A stretch of 40,127 nt of DNA from Clostridiales bacterium (GCA_018374635.1 JAHAEW010000024.1:1-40127); one strand, 5' to 3'. Shown: positions 19,988-29,221, numbered from the stretch's first letter. Program-made: numbers and translations. Notes: a model not told the origin generated them from the letters alone.

Positions 19988-20602
19988 ACTCTCCTCCTTT
20001 TCCGGCGGCTCCTCTGTGTCGCCCTCTCTCTTGTGGATTAGCAGCCAGGAGCGGCACGCCCGGTACTGGCTGGGTATTACGTCCAGGCCCGGCCCCAGTG
20101 TGCCGCGGGACGACCATGAGCCGTCCCACCGCCAGATGGTGACGCACCCGGCATCCCGCATGACCTTGTCCAGCTCCCCCGTCTCCATCGGCGTATCCTT
20201 GGGGCAGAGCAGGGCCACCACCGTGCCGTCAGCCTTGAGGCCGGTATATGTCCATCCGTTGCGTCCTCCGGCGCTCGTGTTATACCTTCGCCCCTCCACG
20301 TCCACCGTGGGGCAGCCGATGATGTAATCGCAGACGGCCTGATCCTCTGTCCCCAGGGTAAGGTGGCCGCCCTGGTCAATGAGCATGCCGTACTCATGCC
20401 AGCGCACCGGATGGGCCCACTTGCCGCCCACCATAATCGCGCACTGGTGCTCAAAGCTGCTCAGGTCAAAATAGCCCAGGTTGACCAGGGCATACGCCCC
20501 GGTCTGGCGCTGAATCTCTGGCCAGTCCAGCATTTTTGTATTGTCATAAAGCCGGAAACGGTACTGTGCCTGCGGGTAAACCGCAATTTTGTATCGACTC
20601 AT
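19136..20602 (-). CDS. endolysin: glycosidase-like domain, SH3, N-acetylmuramoyl-L-alanine amidase
   Basis: 488 residues. Residues 1-190 resemble a phosphodiester-glycosidase (NAGPA) domain (YALVNLGYFD, GWTYTGLKADGTVV, DGSWSSRG). About 208-263 is a bacterial SH3 domain (TPGIGVNIRSGPG...GWVSLAYLE). About 275-435 is an Amidase_2 domain with likely zinc ligands His303 (TIHETGN), His408 or His410 (VQHNHWNGKDCP) and Cys416. It cuts the amide bond between muramic acid and the stem peptide. An internal ATG with a strong ribosome site suggests a second, shorter product. A dispersed palindrome lies in codons 441-445. Confidence 0.88.
   Translation of the reverse strand: MSRYKIAVYPQAQYRFRLYDNTKMLDWPEIQRQTGAYALVNLGYFDLSSFEHQCAIMVGGKWAHPVRWHEYGMLIDQGGHLTLGTEDQAVCDYIIGCPTVDVEGRRYNTSAGGRNGWTYTGLKADGTVVALLCPKDTPMETGELDKVMRDAGCVTIWRWDGSWSSRGTLGPGLDVIPSQYRACRSWLLIHKREGDTEEPPEKEESMGKYTVTPGIGVNIRSGPGTGYGKVGAYPMGTVVDVLEARDGWGRTDKGWVSLAYLETVEGPQRATDTGLAIQEHIISGGRRNRPGRDTNPGAYITIHETGNAAKGADAAAHAAYLDSDAGERDMVSWHYTVDDHAIVQHLPDYETAYHAGDGKDGPGNTTSIGIEICVNAGGDFAQAQANAASLVRLLMEEHRIDIEHVVQHNHWNGKDCPKTIRAAPGAWEAFLALCRGEAANVSDLDTDVDTLAEAGIINSPDYWRAGDYSAANVQALIGKMADYVREDD
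19266..19282. promoter_or_regulatory. dispersed palindrome, copy 4
   Basis: GTGTCCAAGTCGGACAC, one mismatch, in the endolysin gene (V-S-D-L-D on the minus strand). Confidence 0.6.
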
Positions 20603-20628
20603 ATCTTCCCTTTCTGTGTGTTGTGTGC

Positions 20629-20757
20629 TATACTGACTTCACCGTGACAGCCTTCTTCCTTTGATCATGGATTTACCTCCCAGTGACTCTATGGTCTGTG
20701 CTGTCACGGTCTTACTTTTTAAAGGATTAACCCTTGCCGCCCGAACAGGGCGGCTTT
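20629..20757 (+). ncRNA. candidate ~117-nt plus-strand RNA antisense to the lysis-operon gap
   Basis: TATACT (20629-20634) with an extended -10 (TGTGC upstream, as at 8351) points right. Seven bases on, at 20641, an 11-bp arm ACCGTGACAGC begins; its perfect complement is at 20700-20710. The transcript would end at a 7-bp hairpin (GCCGCCC/GGGCGGC) and seven T's (to 20757). It is antisense to the mRNA between the XkdX-like and endolysin genes. No gene fills this 157-base gap, apart from a doubtful 22-codon minus-strand frame. Confidence 0.5.
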
Positions 20758-20759
20758 TT

Positions 20760-20912
20760 TTATGCCTTCTCCGGGGCCAGCAGCCCGGCCAGCTCCTGGT
20801 ACTCCTCCGGGGTGAGCCGGTCGGCGGCCAGGTAGACATCCATCTTGTCCTGGAGGCCGTCGGTTCGGTTCTTCTGGATGAGCAGCTTGCAAAGGTTGTA
20901 TACGGTTGTCAT
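20760..20912 (-). CDS. XkdX-like small tail-module protein
   Basis: 50 residues (MTTVYNLCKLLIQKNRTDGL...LTPEEYQELAGLL). The EEYxELxGL ending and position between fibre and lysis genes fit the XkdX-type proteins. ATG 20912 behind AAAGGAGACGCC. Confidence 0.6.
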   Translation of the reverse strand: MTTVYNLCKLLIQKNRTDGLQDKMDVYLAADRLTPEEYQELAGLLAPEKA

Positions 20913-20925
20913 GGCGTCTCCTTTC

Positions 20926-21234
20926 TCATGTGGCAGCGGTGAGTTCCAGCATGCACAGCCGCGCCTCGTGCTCGGACAGCATGTCCAGGGTAGTATCTTC
21001 TGCGGAGGGCGGCTTGGGCTCCGGCTCCGGCTCGGGAGGCCGCTCAGTAGGCGTGATGCCCACCAGCTTGTCCCCCTGGATGTCCAGGTCACACCAGCCA
21101 TAGGTCGCCCACACCGCGTCATGGAGGTGGGCGGGCACCTCTATGTAGCCATCCAGCCAGCAGCTACGCCGGTGGCTCTGGCTCTGGATCGGGTGCTGGC
21201 CGCTCTCCAGCGGGTTAATTTTGATAATTGTCAT
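20926..21234 (-). CDS. tail-module hypothetical protein downstream of the fibre gene
   Basis: 102 residues. MTIIKINPLESGQHPIQSQS and WLDGYIEVPAHL, then a proline/glutamate-rich linker (PPEPEPEPKPP). Similar proteins follow tail-fibre genes in Clostridia phages and may help fibre assembly (from memory, not verified). Confidence 0.6.
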   Translation of the reverse strand: MTIIKINPLESGQHPIQSQSHRRSCWLDGYIEVPAHLHDAVWATYGWCDLDIQGDKLVGITPTERPPEPEPEPKPPSAEDTTLDMLSEHEARLCMLELTAAT

Positions 21235-21245
21235 TTCATTTCACC

Positions 21246-22337
21246 TCATTTCCAAGTCAAATAATAATATTTCTGGCTGGCGACATTGGTACGGCCGTTG
21301 TAATTGGCTTTAGTCCCGTCAAATACTTGGAATCCACCCTCTACAACGCTCACGACATTGCTATTGCCCTCTGCGGCTGGATATCCATCAAGCGCCAACC
21401 CTTCCGCGTAGTGACTTTGTAATCCACGGCTAAGTATACCGTTTTGGCAAACCAATACTGCTTTGGGCGTAAAGCCTAATTGTATTGTTTGGCTAGGAGC
21501 ACCATCGCCAATGTACGTTCCCATGACCACGCGGGAGGACCCCACCTGTTCATCTACGTACTGCTTGTTAGCGGCGTCTGTTGGGTCAGCGGGAGAGGCC
21601 AGATTGGCTATTTTGTGCCCACTCATGCTGATAGCCCCGGACATGGCTCCACCGGAACTTGCAAGAGCCCCCACCTGCTCTGCCGTGACGGCGTGGGGGT
21701 TCTTCTTGTCCCCGGTGTGGGCGCCCAGACTGGCGTTGAAGATGGCCATCAGGCTCGGATTACCCTCCACCATCTGGCGCTGCTCCTCGTCCATCGGGAA
21801 GCCTAGGGTATACAGCCATAGCACATAGGGCAGGCTGTCGGAGTCCGGCGGGTAGTAGGCCGGTTGGCCCATGTAGGACAGGAACGTCCGGGTATCGGTC
21901 AGGACTACCTTGTGCCCGCCGGAGATTTCCTCCAGGTGGGCAGTGGCCAACTGCAGGTCACAGACATCCTCCGTATCCTGCAGCTCGCCGGTGATGGCCA
22001 GGAGCTGGAAGGCCCGGACATCCGCGCCCTTGTTCATCCGGCATACAATCTTGCAGTCCTCTGAGACGGTAACCGTCTCTGTGCCGTCGAAAATGGCGGC
22101 GCGCCCCCGGACATACACCGCGCCGGCGGCCACCTGCAGCGTGGTGCCCTCGCCGCCCTGGACGCTCACCTTGCAGGCATCGGCGTCCCGGCCGGCCATG
22201 ATCCCCTTCTCCGAAAAAAAGGGGCGGAAAAAGGCTGCATGGTCGTCTGCATCATATTCCCGGTCATACCCGGTCGGATGGCTGCTCAGATCCTCCGTGG
22301 GTTCAGCATTGAAAAAATAGCTCTTCGTTTGACTCAC
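21246..22337 (-). CDS. tail fibre / receptor-binding region protein
   Basis: 363 residues from GTG 22337 (overlapping the upstream stop as GTGA). The first half (YFFNAEPTEDLSSHPTGYDR...) resembles base-plate-associated upper-fibre proteins. The middle has the fibre repeat-like segment HAVTAEQVGALASSGGAMSG and ANLASPADPTDAANKQYVDE, typical of tail fibre shafts. The C-terminal 100 residues are beta-rich and would contact the receptor. Confidence 0.7.
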   Translation of the reverse strand: MSQTKSYFFNAEPTEDLSSHPTGYDREYDADDHAAFFRPFFSEKGIMAGRDADACKVSVQGGEGTTLQVAAGAVYVRGRAAIFDGTETVTVSEDCKIVCRMNKGADVRAFQLLAITGELQDTEDVCDLQLATAHLEEISGGHKVVLTDTRTFLSYMGQPAYYPPDSDSLPYVLWLYTLGFPMDEEQRQMVEGNPSLMAIFNASLGAHTGDKKNPHAVTAEQVGALASSGGAMSGAISMSGHKIANLASPADPTDAANKQYVDEQVGSSRVVMGTYIGDGAPSQTIQLGFTPKAVLVCQNGILSRGLQSHYAEGLALDGYPAAEGNSNVVSVVEGGFQVFDGTKANYNGRTNVASQKYYYLTWK

Positions 22338-23482
22338 CTCTGCTCTCGTATTTGCCGGCGCAGCCTGCCGAATACCGTCAGCGGAGCAGTCCCAAAGGTG
22401 GCGGTCCGCTGGATGCCGGCGCTGCTCCACACGGTCTGCACCTCCGTCAGTCTGGTGTGCATCTCCACACCCCAGTCCTGGCTGCAGCAGGTCACTAGGT
22501 CGCCCAGCCGGTAGTCCCGGCCGTAGACATACCGGTCATCCCTCAACTCACAGGTGAAGGACTCCGCAGCCTTGTACTGCTCCGCCGCGATCATGGCCTG
22601 GCGTTTCAGCTCGTCGTACTCCGTGCCGGCTTCCGGTGTATCCACGGAGACGGACAGGTGCGTCTCCCGGCGCCGGATACCCACTGCCTCCTGCTCGCCG
22701 TCCCGGATGTAGGAAACGGTAAGCGTCTCGTCCGCAAACTCCGATCCGGACATGGTCGTGTAGAATACATTGCGGGCGTCGCTGCCGGAGCAGGAATAGG
22801 TCTGGGCTTGGGCTGTCCTGCGCCGGATATCAAAGATCACCCGGGTGCGGTCGCTCTGCTGCGCAGTATGGTCCTCTCCCGGCACTACATCAAAGACCAG
22901 GGCATGGCGCTCCAGATCCGGCAAGATGTCGTATCCCAGCCCCGCAGCTTCCCCCAGGGCCGCCAGCACATCGGATACCACATCATGCCGGCTCATGTAT
23001 TTGTCCTCCGCCAGCCCCCGCCCCTGGTCTGCCGCCACCTCCAGCCCAAACACATTCCGGGCGGCCAGCACCGGGGCGGCCATATTCGCGGCGACGAAGT
23101 GCTTCATGATTGTCTCCGTGCTGCCCGTCACCGCGTCATAGCCCTGGGCCCCGGTCACCTCCGTGCTCTCCGGCGGGATCGTGATGCGGTCCAGGGTAAG
23201 CCCCTTGAGCTGGCGGCCGGAAACCGTGCGCACATAGCCGCTGGAGCTGGCCTCCAGGGTAAAGCCGTCAATGATCCCCCAAAAGGTGCCGTCTACCAGA
23301 AGCAGCCGCCCGCCGGTGAGCCGGTCCTCATGGCGGGCCCCCAGCGGCACGGACAGGGTGAAGCTGCCCGGCGACCAATGCCGCTCGATCAGCGTTACGT
23401 CGGTGGCCGCCAGAACCAACCCCAACGGCCGGAAGGTGGGGGCCTCTACAGTGGGCGGGTCATAAATGCGTATCTCAGGCAT
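22334..23482 (-). CDS. tail protein of the ReqiPepy6 Gp37-like (tail endopeptidase-position) family
   Basis: 382 residues from ATG 23482; GTG 23488 is possible. The N-terminal VTLIERHWSPGSFTLSVPLG and LVDGTFWGIIDGF are characteristic of the siphophage Gp37-like family that sits below the distal tail protein. It likely forms the tail tip hub (Tal) that binds the fibre protein encoded next. Confidence 0.75.
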   Translation of the reverse strand: MPEIRIYDPPTVEAPTFRPLGLVLAATDVTLIERHWSPGSFTLSVPLGARHEDRLTGGRLLLVDGTFWGIIDGFTLEASSSGYVRTVSGRQLKGLTLDRITIPPESTEVTGAQGYDAVTGSTETIMKHFVAANMAAPVLAARNVFGLEVAADQGRGLAEDKYMSRHDVVSDVLAALGEAAGLGYDILPDLERHALVFDVVPGEDHTAQQSDRTRVIFDIRRRTAQAQTYSCSGSDARNVFYTTMSGSEFADETLTVSYIRDGEQEAVGIRRRETHLSVSVDTPEAGTEYDELKRQAMIAAEQYKAAESFTCELRDDRYVYGRDYRLGDLVTCCSQDWGVEMHTRLTEVQTVWSSAGIQRTATFGTAPLTVFGRLRRQIREQR

Positions 23483-23484
23483 GC

Positions 23485-24375
23485 TCACACCCCCAGGCTG
23501 GGAATCCGGTACCGCAGGTACGCCACCGGCGTATCCTCCGGCTGGTCGTTGGTGATGGCCACCTGGTTCCGGCCCGGCCGAAGGGCCCAGGGCACGCTGT
23601 CCAGACTCATCCAGTGGGAGACATCCTCCTGCATCTGGTAGTCTCCAGAGCCGTCACGCTGGTACAGGAAGGCCGATACGTCCTTCAGGTCCACCACCAG
23701 CTTCTGGTTTTCCGCGATGCTGTGCTCGATCGTGACCTGCTCGCCGGTGGTGCGGTTGGCCAGGCACACCTCCTGTCCCGTGGTATAGACCTCGATGGAT
23801 GGATAGATATTTTCTTCGGCTGGGTTGTCCACCATGCCAAACCGGGTATACGCCCCCATGGGGTAACGGTATGGAGCCCATGGGAAGTGCCAGAACCGCT
23901 GTATGACGCCCATGGCCAGGATGTACTCCTTCGCGCTCTCCCAATAGGGAGAATCCGCGGTAAAGCTGATGTCGATGGTGGAGAAGGTGCCCACCGGCGT
24001 GCCGATGGTGGGGGTGGCCAGCGGGCGGCAACGTACCTGTACCGCTTCGTCCTCTTTGTAGTACGTCAGCGTCCCCCAGCGGTTGGGCGCAAATGCCTGG
24101 GCCAGCCAGGCCCGCTGCGTGTCATAGGCGGCCCGGGCGGAGAGCGTCCTGCTTCCGTACACCAGCATGGAGCCCACCAGGTTGATGGTGCGTGCATCCA
24201 AAGCGGTATGGTAGGTAGTCACGCCGTCCTGCCTGGGAGCCTTGGAGGTCTCCGCCGTGGCAGACAGATCCGAGGTCAGCTCCCGGAAATAGTAGGGCCC
24301 GGGCCGCTCATAGGGGCCGCCGCCCTCAAAGGTGCAGGTGCGGCCGTTATCCGATATCCATGCAACCGATCTCAT
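23485..24375 (-). CDS. distal tail protein (phage tail family)
   Basis: 296 residues from ATG 24375 behind GAAGGAGGGAGCT. Segments LVGSMLVYGSRTLSARAAYD and STIDISFTADSPYWESAKEY match the N-terminal domain of Dit-like proteins; the C-terminal half is a beta sandwich. Dit forms the hexameric ring between tail tube and tip. The ORF is open to 24666 but overlaps the tape-measure gene in that part. Confidence 0.8.
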   Translation of the reverse strand: MRSVAWISDNGRTCTFEGGGPYERPGPYYFRELTSDLSATAETSKAPRQDGVTTYHTALDARTINLVGSMLVYGSRTLSARAAYDTQRAWLAQAFAPNRWGTLTYYKEDEAVQVRCRPLATPTIGTPVGTFSTIDISFTADSPYWESAKEYILAMGVIQRFWHFPWAPYRYPMGAYTRFGMVDNPAEENIYPSIEVYTTGQEVCLANRTTGEQVTIEHSIAENQKLVVDLKDVSAFLYQRDGSGDYQMQEDVSHWMSLDSVPWALRPGRNQVAITNDQPEDTPVAYLRYRIPSLGV

Positions 24376-24386
24376 AGCTCCCTCCT

Positions 24387-27300
24387 TCAGCGGTCCAGCT
24401 CGTCCAGCACCTTGCGCACCGTCCGGGTCACCTGGCCCTCGGTCATGCCGCCGCCGGCATTGTAGGTAATGCTGGCGCTGTTGCTGCGTGTCACCTGGTT
24501 GACCACCTTGGTCACCGTCCGGGCGGCCGTTTCCACAGCGCCGGCCAGCATGGAGGCGGCCCTGGCCGCAGCGTTGGAGGAGCTTCCGGCGCTCTTTTTG
24601 GAGGATTTGCCGCTGCCGTAGGGGACATACCCCTCCACGTCCTTGTACTTCTGGTTGGCCTCCCACATGTCCTTGGCGATGTTGTACTCCACGTTCTCCT
24701 TCTTGGCGATGTCCAGGATCTCCGGGTCCAGCTCCTCCTTCTCCTTCTCTGACTTGTCCTTGGCCGACTCTGCCCTGTCCTTGGCAGACTCGTAGTCACG
24801 ACCGGCCTGGGAGATGGCCGCCTCGTAATACTTCACCAGGTATTCCAGTTCCCTTTTGTACTCCTCCTCCAGGCGCTTAATTTCGGCCTCGTAGTCCTCT
24901 TTGGCCTCCTTCTTGGCCTGGTCAGCGGCCTCCGCCGCCGCGTCGATCTCGGCCTCAATCTTCTCCTTTTCTTCCTCCTTCTCCCGGTAGAACTGGGTAT
25001 CCTCCTTGTCCTGGATGGCTTTATCCAGGGCCTCCTGCAGCCGGGCAACCTCCTTCTCCCACTCCCGGCGCTCTTCTTCGTTTCGAGCAAAATCCCTTTG
25101 TGCTTCCGCAGCCTCCAGCCGCTTACGGGCCTCCGCGATGGCGTCGTCCTGCTCCTCATCCTCCCGGAGCTCCCGCCGGGCCTGGATCTCCTCGTTGATC
25201 CCGTCGATGATTGCATTCAGGCGTTCCTTCTCGGCCTTCAGCTCGGCTTCAATCTGGTCCTTACGGGCCTCATAGGCATCCTTGGCCGCATCCTTTTCCG
25301 CGTCATAACGGTCCTTTAGGGCCGCTTTCTCCTCCTCCAGGGACTCCTTCAGGGCGGATACCTGCGCCTCATAGGCGGCTTTCAGCGATTCGAGCTGGGC
25401 GTCATAGGCTTGCTGCGCCGCGTCCAGCTCCTCCTGCCGGCACTGCTCCAGATAATTGTGGAGCTGGACGTTGGCCTGCCGCCAGGCGTCCGAGTTCTCC
25501 TCCAGGTACTGGTCCCGCAGGCGGGCCAGCTCCTCGTAATACTGCTGCTCGGAGATAATGTCCATATCCAGAAAATACTGCAGGTCAGCCAGTTCAGCCT
25601 CATACGCCTCCTGCTTGGCCGCCGCCGCTTTTTCACTGGACTCCGTCTGGATCTTCTCCCGCTCCTCCGCATATCCCCACCAGAGGGTTTGCAGCTCCTG
25701 GATTTCATCGGAGTTTTCCTCGTAGCCCTGGGCCCGGAATTCCTCGGCCAGCTCGTGGACCCGATCCATCATCGTCTGGTACAGGTCAACAATCGCCTGG
25801 GTCTTGGCCTCATCCTTCGACCACAGGAAGATCTGATGATCTACATCGTCCAGCCACTCCTGCAGCTCCTCCATGGCGGACGTGCCCTCGTCCTTCGCCG
25901 CCTCCGTCTTTTTGAAGGAGGTACTTCCGGAGGCCCGTCGGCTGCTCCTGGTCCCGGCGCTCTCGCGGAACATGCTGGCCGTGATGCGGTCATAGTCCTC
26001 CAGGGATTTTCCGGCATCCGCCAGCGCCTGGGCCGCCTCCCGGTACTCGTTGGCCTTAGCATAGTAGCTGACGCCCTCGGCCAGGTTGTCCGCGTTGGCC
26101 CCCATGGATTGGTACAGCTCCGCCAATGCGGTAAGCTGGTCCTTTGTGGCCAGGGTGGTGGCGTTGATGGCGTTAATTTTGTCCGCCTCCGCCGTCACAA
26201 TGGCGTCGGCGGCACTCTGCGCCTCATTCAGCGCCAGGGCATACTCGGCCCGCTGGGTGGAGATGTAATCCTGGAGGGCTCCGTCGGCCAGCAGGTACCC
26301 GTTGGACGCCTCCACCAGATATCCGGAGAGCTGTGGATACTCCTCCAGCAGCTTGACCACGGTATCCAGCTCCAGGTAGCCGGTTTCATTCTGCTGCTCC
26401 TGCGCCTCGGCCAGCAGCTCATAGGCCCCCTGGGTCTGGCCAAGCACGCCGGTCAGGGCCGCCAGACGGTCCGCCGCCGTATCGGCGGCCGTCCCGGTAT
26501 TCTCCAGGGCCTGGGTCGTCTGCGCCGCCGTCGCATTGTACTTGCCGTATTCCTGCTCCAGCCGGGCAATCTCCGCCGCATTCTGCTCCTGGGCGGCCGT
26601 CAGACGGTCATACTGGCCCTGGGCGGCAATCAGCGCGCCCTGAGCTGCCGTGAAAGACGTTTCCTCCCGCGAGTTGCGCGTCTCTACACCGTCAAACTCC
26701 GCATAGCGTTCTCTGGCCTCCTGCAGTGCCTCCTCTGCGGCCTCCAGCTCATTGGCAATACTGATCTGCTCCTGGTAGGCTTCGCTCAGCCGCCCCACCG
26801 CGGCCTCCTGCTCCTGCCGGGCATACTCCGCCTCCGCCAGGCTGCGGATGGCCTCGGCTGTCAGGTTCAGGCTGTCGGTCTGTGCGTCGTAGGCCAGGGA
26901 GAGGGAGGGCACCGCCTCGTTGAGCTGTTCCACCAGCTCCAGCATGGCCGCCTTCTCGGCGGAGGTCTTGTGCTCCTCCTCGGCCAGCCGGGCCAGGGCG
27001 TCCACCATGGAGAGGGTGCTGGCCTGGCTCTCCTGCAGCTCTGCCCGTGTATCCTCATAAGCCTGCCGGGCCTCATTGATGCTGGAGGCCAATGTATCGG
27101 TGCTCTCCGCCGTCAGTGCAGCGGAGACGGCAAAGGAGCCCAGGACGGCCAATAGCGTCCCAATCGCGGTTACCAGCAGTCCTACGGGGTTCGCGGCCAT
27201 GGCGGCGTTGAGGCCCGTCTGTGCGGCAGTAGCGGCGGTTGTGGCCGCCGTGTTGGCGGCCATGACGGTACGCAGCGTCTGATATACCGTGATACCTGCC

Positions 27301-28835
27301 TTCACCGCTGTTGTGATGCCACCCGTCACCTTCAGCATGGGGCCCAGGGCGGCCAGGAAGAGCCCAGTCTGCACCACAGCCTTCTGCGTTCCCTCGTCCA
27401 GATCTCCGAAGGTCTGGATCAGCTCATTGAGCTTTCCGATGATAGGGGTGATTACAGGGAGCAGTTCATCGCCTGCCGTGGCGGCCGCTTCCTTCAGGCT
27501 CTCACGGAAGATCCGGAGCTGGTTGGCCGTGCTGTCTGAGGTGCGGGCGAAGTCCCCCTGGGCGTTCTGGGTGTTGGCCAGCACGTACTGGTAGCGCACC
27601 GCCACCTGCTGGGCCTGGTCCATGGCGGTATAGGCGGTGGTATAGCCTTCCGCCAGAGCATACGCCTCCAGGTTGGCTTGGGTCATGACTACGCCCAGCT
27701 CTTTCAGGCTTTCCGTTTCGCCGGTGAAAATGGACTTGAGAGCGGTGGATGCCTGGTCAATGCCGATATTTTTGAAAGAGGCCAGATCGGCGGCCAGGTT
27801 GACCAGGGCCATGGACATCTGGGCCGCCGCGTCCTGGCTGTAGCCCATGGAGGTGGCCATATCGCCAAACAGGGCCGCCATGTCCAGGGCCGTCCCCTGG
27901 GCAAGGCCGATGGAGTTCAGCGTGGTGGAGGACCACTCCTTGACGGAGTCTGCCGCCCCGCCGAACGCCACCTCCACCTTGTTGATGGCCTCCTGCATAT
28001 CACTGGAGAAATTGACGGACGCCACGCCGGCGGCGGCCAGCGGCACCGTCAAGCCGGCCGTCAGCGCATTACCTGCTGTACTCAGTCGCCGCGCGGCCTC
28101 GTCCAGCCCTTTGTTCAAATGGTCCAGCCGGATCTGGTTGATGCTCTGGAGCTGCTTGTGGGCCTGCTCCGCTGCGGCCTCCGTCTCCACAAGCTGTTTC
28201 TCCAGCCGCTGGTACTCGGCAGACGTTTTTTCTGTCCCCAGCTCCTCCATGGCGGCCAACTTCTGGCGGAGCAGTTCCGCCTTAGCCTCAGTCTGGGTAA
28301 TGGCCTGCTGAGCCAGTTCCTGGGCTTGGTCAAACTGCTTGGCGTCCCAGTTCCGTTCCAGCTTACTCCGCACGGAGTCCAGCTTGGCGCCTGTGGTGTC
28401 CAGAGCCGCATCCGCATCCTCCAGCTGGCTGGTGAGCTGGTCCACCTTCGCCTGCTCCGCGGATTTACTGACCTCCTCCAGTTGAGCCTTGGCCCGTTGT
28501 GCCGACACCTCCACATAGCTCAGTTCCCGGCGCAGGGCCTCATACTGCTCTTTCTGAGTGGCGCTGAAGGAGGCAGGGTCACCCATGGCAGCCAGAGCCT
28601 TCCGCAAAAGCTCTGCCTTCGCCTCGGTTTCACTTAGGGCTTTTTGGGCCAGCGCCTGGGCGCGCTGGAACTTGGTGGCGTCCCACTCCAGCTTTAAGCT
28701 GTTTTTGAGCGTATCCAGCTCGGATTGGGTCGTGCGGATGGAGCGGTTGGCCGAGTCCAGCGCCGTCTTCAGCTTTGTGGCATTGCCGCCGATCTGGATC
28801 TCGATGCCACGTGTGTACCGCGAGCTGATTGCCAT
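24387..28835 (-). CDS. tail tape measure protein
   Basis: 1482 residues, the longest gene. Coiled-coil N terminus with a duplicated unit of about 95 residues, then the conserved core (LSTAGNALTAGLTVPLAAAG ... GITTAVKAGITVYQTLRTVM) with hydrophobic segments near residues 530-590. A long charged coiled coil follows (DAEKDAAKDAYEARKDQIEA). It sets tail length; by the usual 0.15 nm per residue, about 220 nm. Long antisense ORFs over it are composition shadows. Confidence 0.93.
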   Translation of the reverse strand: MAISSRYTRGIEIQIGGNATKLKTALDSANRSIRTTQSELDTLKNSLKLEWDATKFQRAQALAQKALSETEAKAELLRKALAAMGDPASFSATQKEQYEALRRELSYVEVSAQRAKAQLEEVSKSAEQAKVDQLTSQLEDADAALDTTGAKLDSVRSKLERNWDAKQFDQAQELAQQAITQTEAKAELLRQKLAAMEELGTEKTSAEYQRLEKQLVETEAAAEQAHKQLQSINQIRLDHLNKGLDEAARRLSTAGNALTAGLTVPLAAAGVASVNFSSDMQEAINKVEVAFGGAADSVKEWSSTTLNSIGLAQGTALDMAALFGDMATSMGYSQDAAAQMSMALVNLAADLASFKNIGIDQASTALKSIFTGETESLKELGVVMTQANLEAYALAEGYTTAYTAMDQAQQVAVRYQYVLANTQNAQGDFARTSDSTANQLRIFRESLKEAAATAGDELLPVITPIIGKLNELIQTFGDLDEGTQKAVVQTGLFLAALGPMLKVTGGITTAVKAGITVYQTLRTVMAANTAATTAATAAQTGLNAAMAANPVGLLVTAIGTLLAVLGSFAVSAALTAESTDTLASSINEARQAYEDTRAELQESQASTLSMVDALARLAEEEHKTSAEKAAMLELVEQLNEAVPSLSLAYDAQTDSLNLTAEAIRSLAEAEYARQEQEAAVGRLSEAYQEQISIANELEAAEEALQEARERYAEFDGVETRNSREETSFTAAQGALIAAQGQYDRLTAAQEQNAAEIARLEQEYGKYNATAAQTTQALENTGTAADTAADRLAALTGVLGQTQGAYELLAEAQEQQNETGYLELDTVVKLLEEYPQLSGYLVEASNGYLLADGALQDYISTQRAEYALALNEAQSAADAIVTAEADKINAINATTLATKDQLTALAELYQSMGANADNLAEGVSYYAKANEYREAAQALADAGKSLEDYDRITASMFRESAGTRSSRRASGSTSFKKTEAAKDEGTSAMEELQEWLDDVDHQIFLWSKDEAKTQAIVDLYQTMMDRVHELAEEFRAQGYEENSDEIQELQTLWWGYAEEREKIQTESSEKAAAAKQEAYEAELADLQYFLDMDIISEQQYYEELARLRDQYLEENSDAWRQANVQLHNYLEQCRQEELDAAQQAYDAQLESLKAAYEAQVSALKESLEEEKAALKDRYDAEKDAAKDAYEARKDQIEAELKAEKERLNAIIDGINEEIQARRELREDEEQDDAIAEARKRLEAAEAQRDFARNEEERREWEKEVARLQEALDKAIQDKEDTQFYREKEEEKEKIEAEIDAAAEAADQAKKEAKEDYEAEIKRLEEEYKRELEYLVKYYEAAISQAGRDYESAKDRAESAKDKSEKEKEELDPEILDIAKKENVEYNIAKDMWEANQKYKDVEGYVPYGSGKSSKKSAGSSSNAAARAASMLAGAVETAARTVTKVVNQVTRSNSASITYNAGGGMTEGQVTRTVRKVLDELDR

Positions 28836-28849
28836 ATCCTACTCCCTCC

Positions 28850-29221
28850 TCACAGCCGCGCCAGCAGCTCATCCATGATCTGGTCTATTTCCTCGTTCAG
28901 CGCCGTGCGGATATGCTGTCTGGCTTCCATCCGCACACTGCCATCCCTGTTGTGGGTGCCATACTCCAACATAAAGGTGAGATCCGGCCGCAGCGCATTG
29001 TAGATGATTTTGACTTTTTCGTGGTTGACGGTGGCCGTCCGCACCCTCCATCCCCTGGCGTATTCCCCGGTATCCTTTGGGCTGCGCTCAGTCAGTTTAC
29101 CCTTGAGCTCCAGGGCGCGGGCAGACAGGACTTCGTCCAGTGTCTGCTCCGCGTTCATAGCCTCCTTTTCGCACAGGTCGGTCAGGTATAGCTCAAAGTC
29201 ATCAATTGAGATTGTCTCCAT
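28850..29221 (-). CDS. HK97 gp10-like tail component
   Basis: 123 residues. SPKDTGEYARGWRVRTATVN and LTFMLEYGTHNRDGSVRMEA fit HK97-gp10-like (neck/tail) proteins. In most siphophages this gene precedes the tail tube gene; here it lies between chaperone and tape measure. Its frame is open back to the A6 run in the chaperone gene. Confidence 0.75.
   Translation of the reverse strand: METISIDDFELYLTDLCEKEAMNAEQTLDEVLSARALELKGKLTERSPKDTGEYARGWRVRTATVNHEKVKIIYNALRPDLTFMLEYGTHNRDGSVRMEARQHIRTALNEEIDQIMDELLARL

Noticed and set aside
20661..20942. 93-codon plus-strand ORF over the gap between tail and lysis genes
   Set aside because: It runs through a terminator hairpin and antisense to the XkdX-like gene; a non-coding RNA explains the region better.
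25410..28637. Long plus-strand ORFs (up to 581 codons) opposite the tape-measure gene
   Set aside because: They are antisense to a strongly supported structural gene, lack ribosome sites, and have leucine/glycine/arginine-rich shadow composition caused by high GC.
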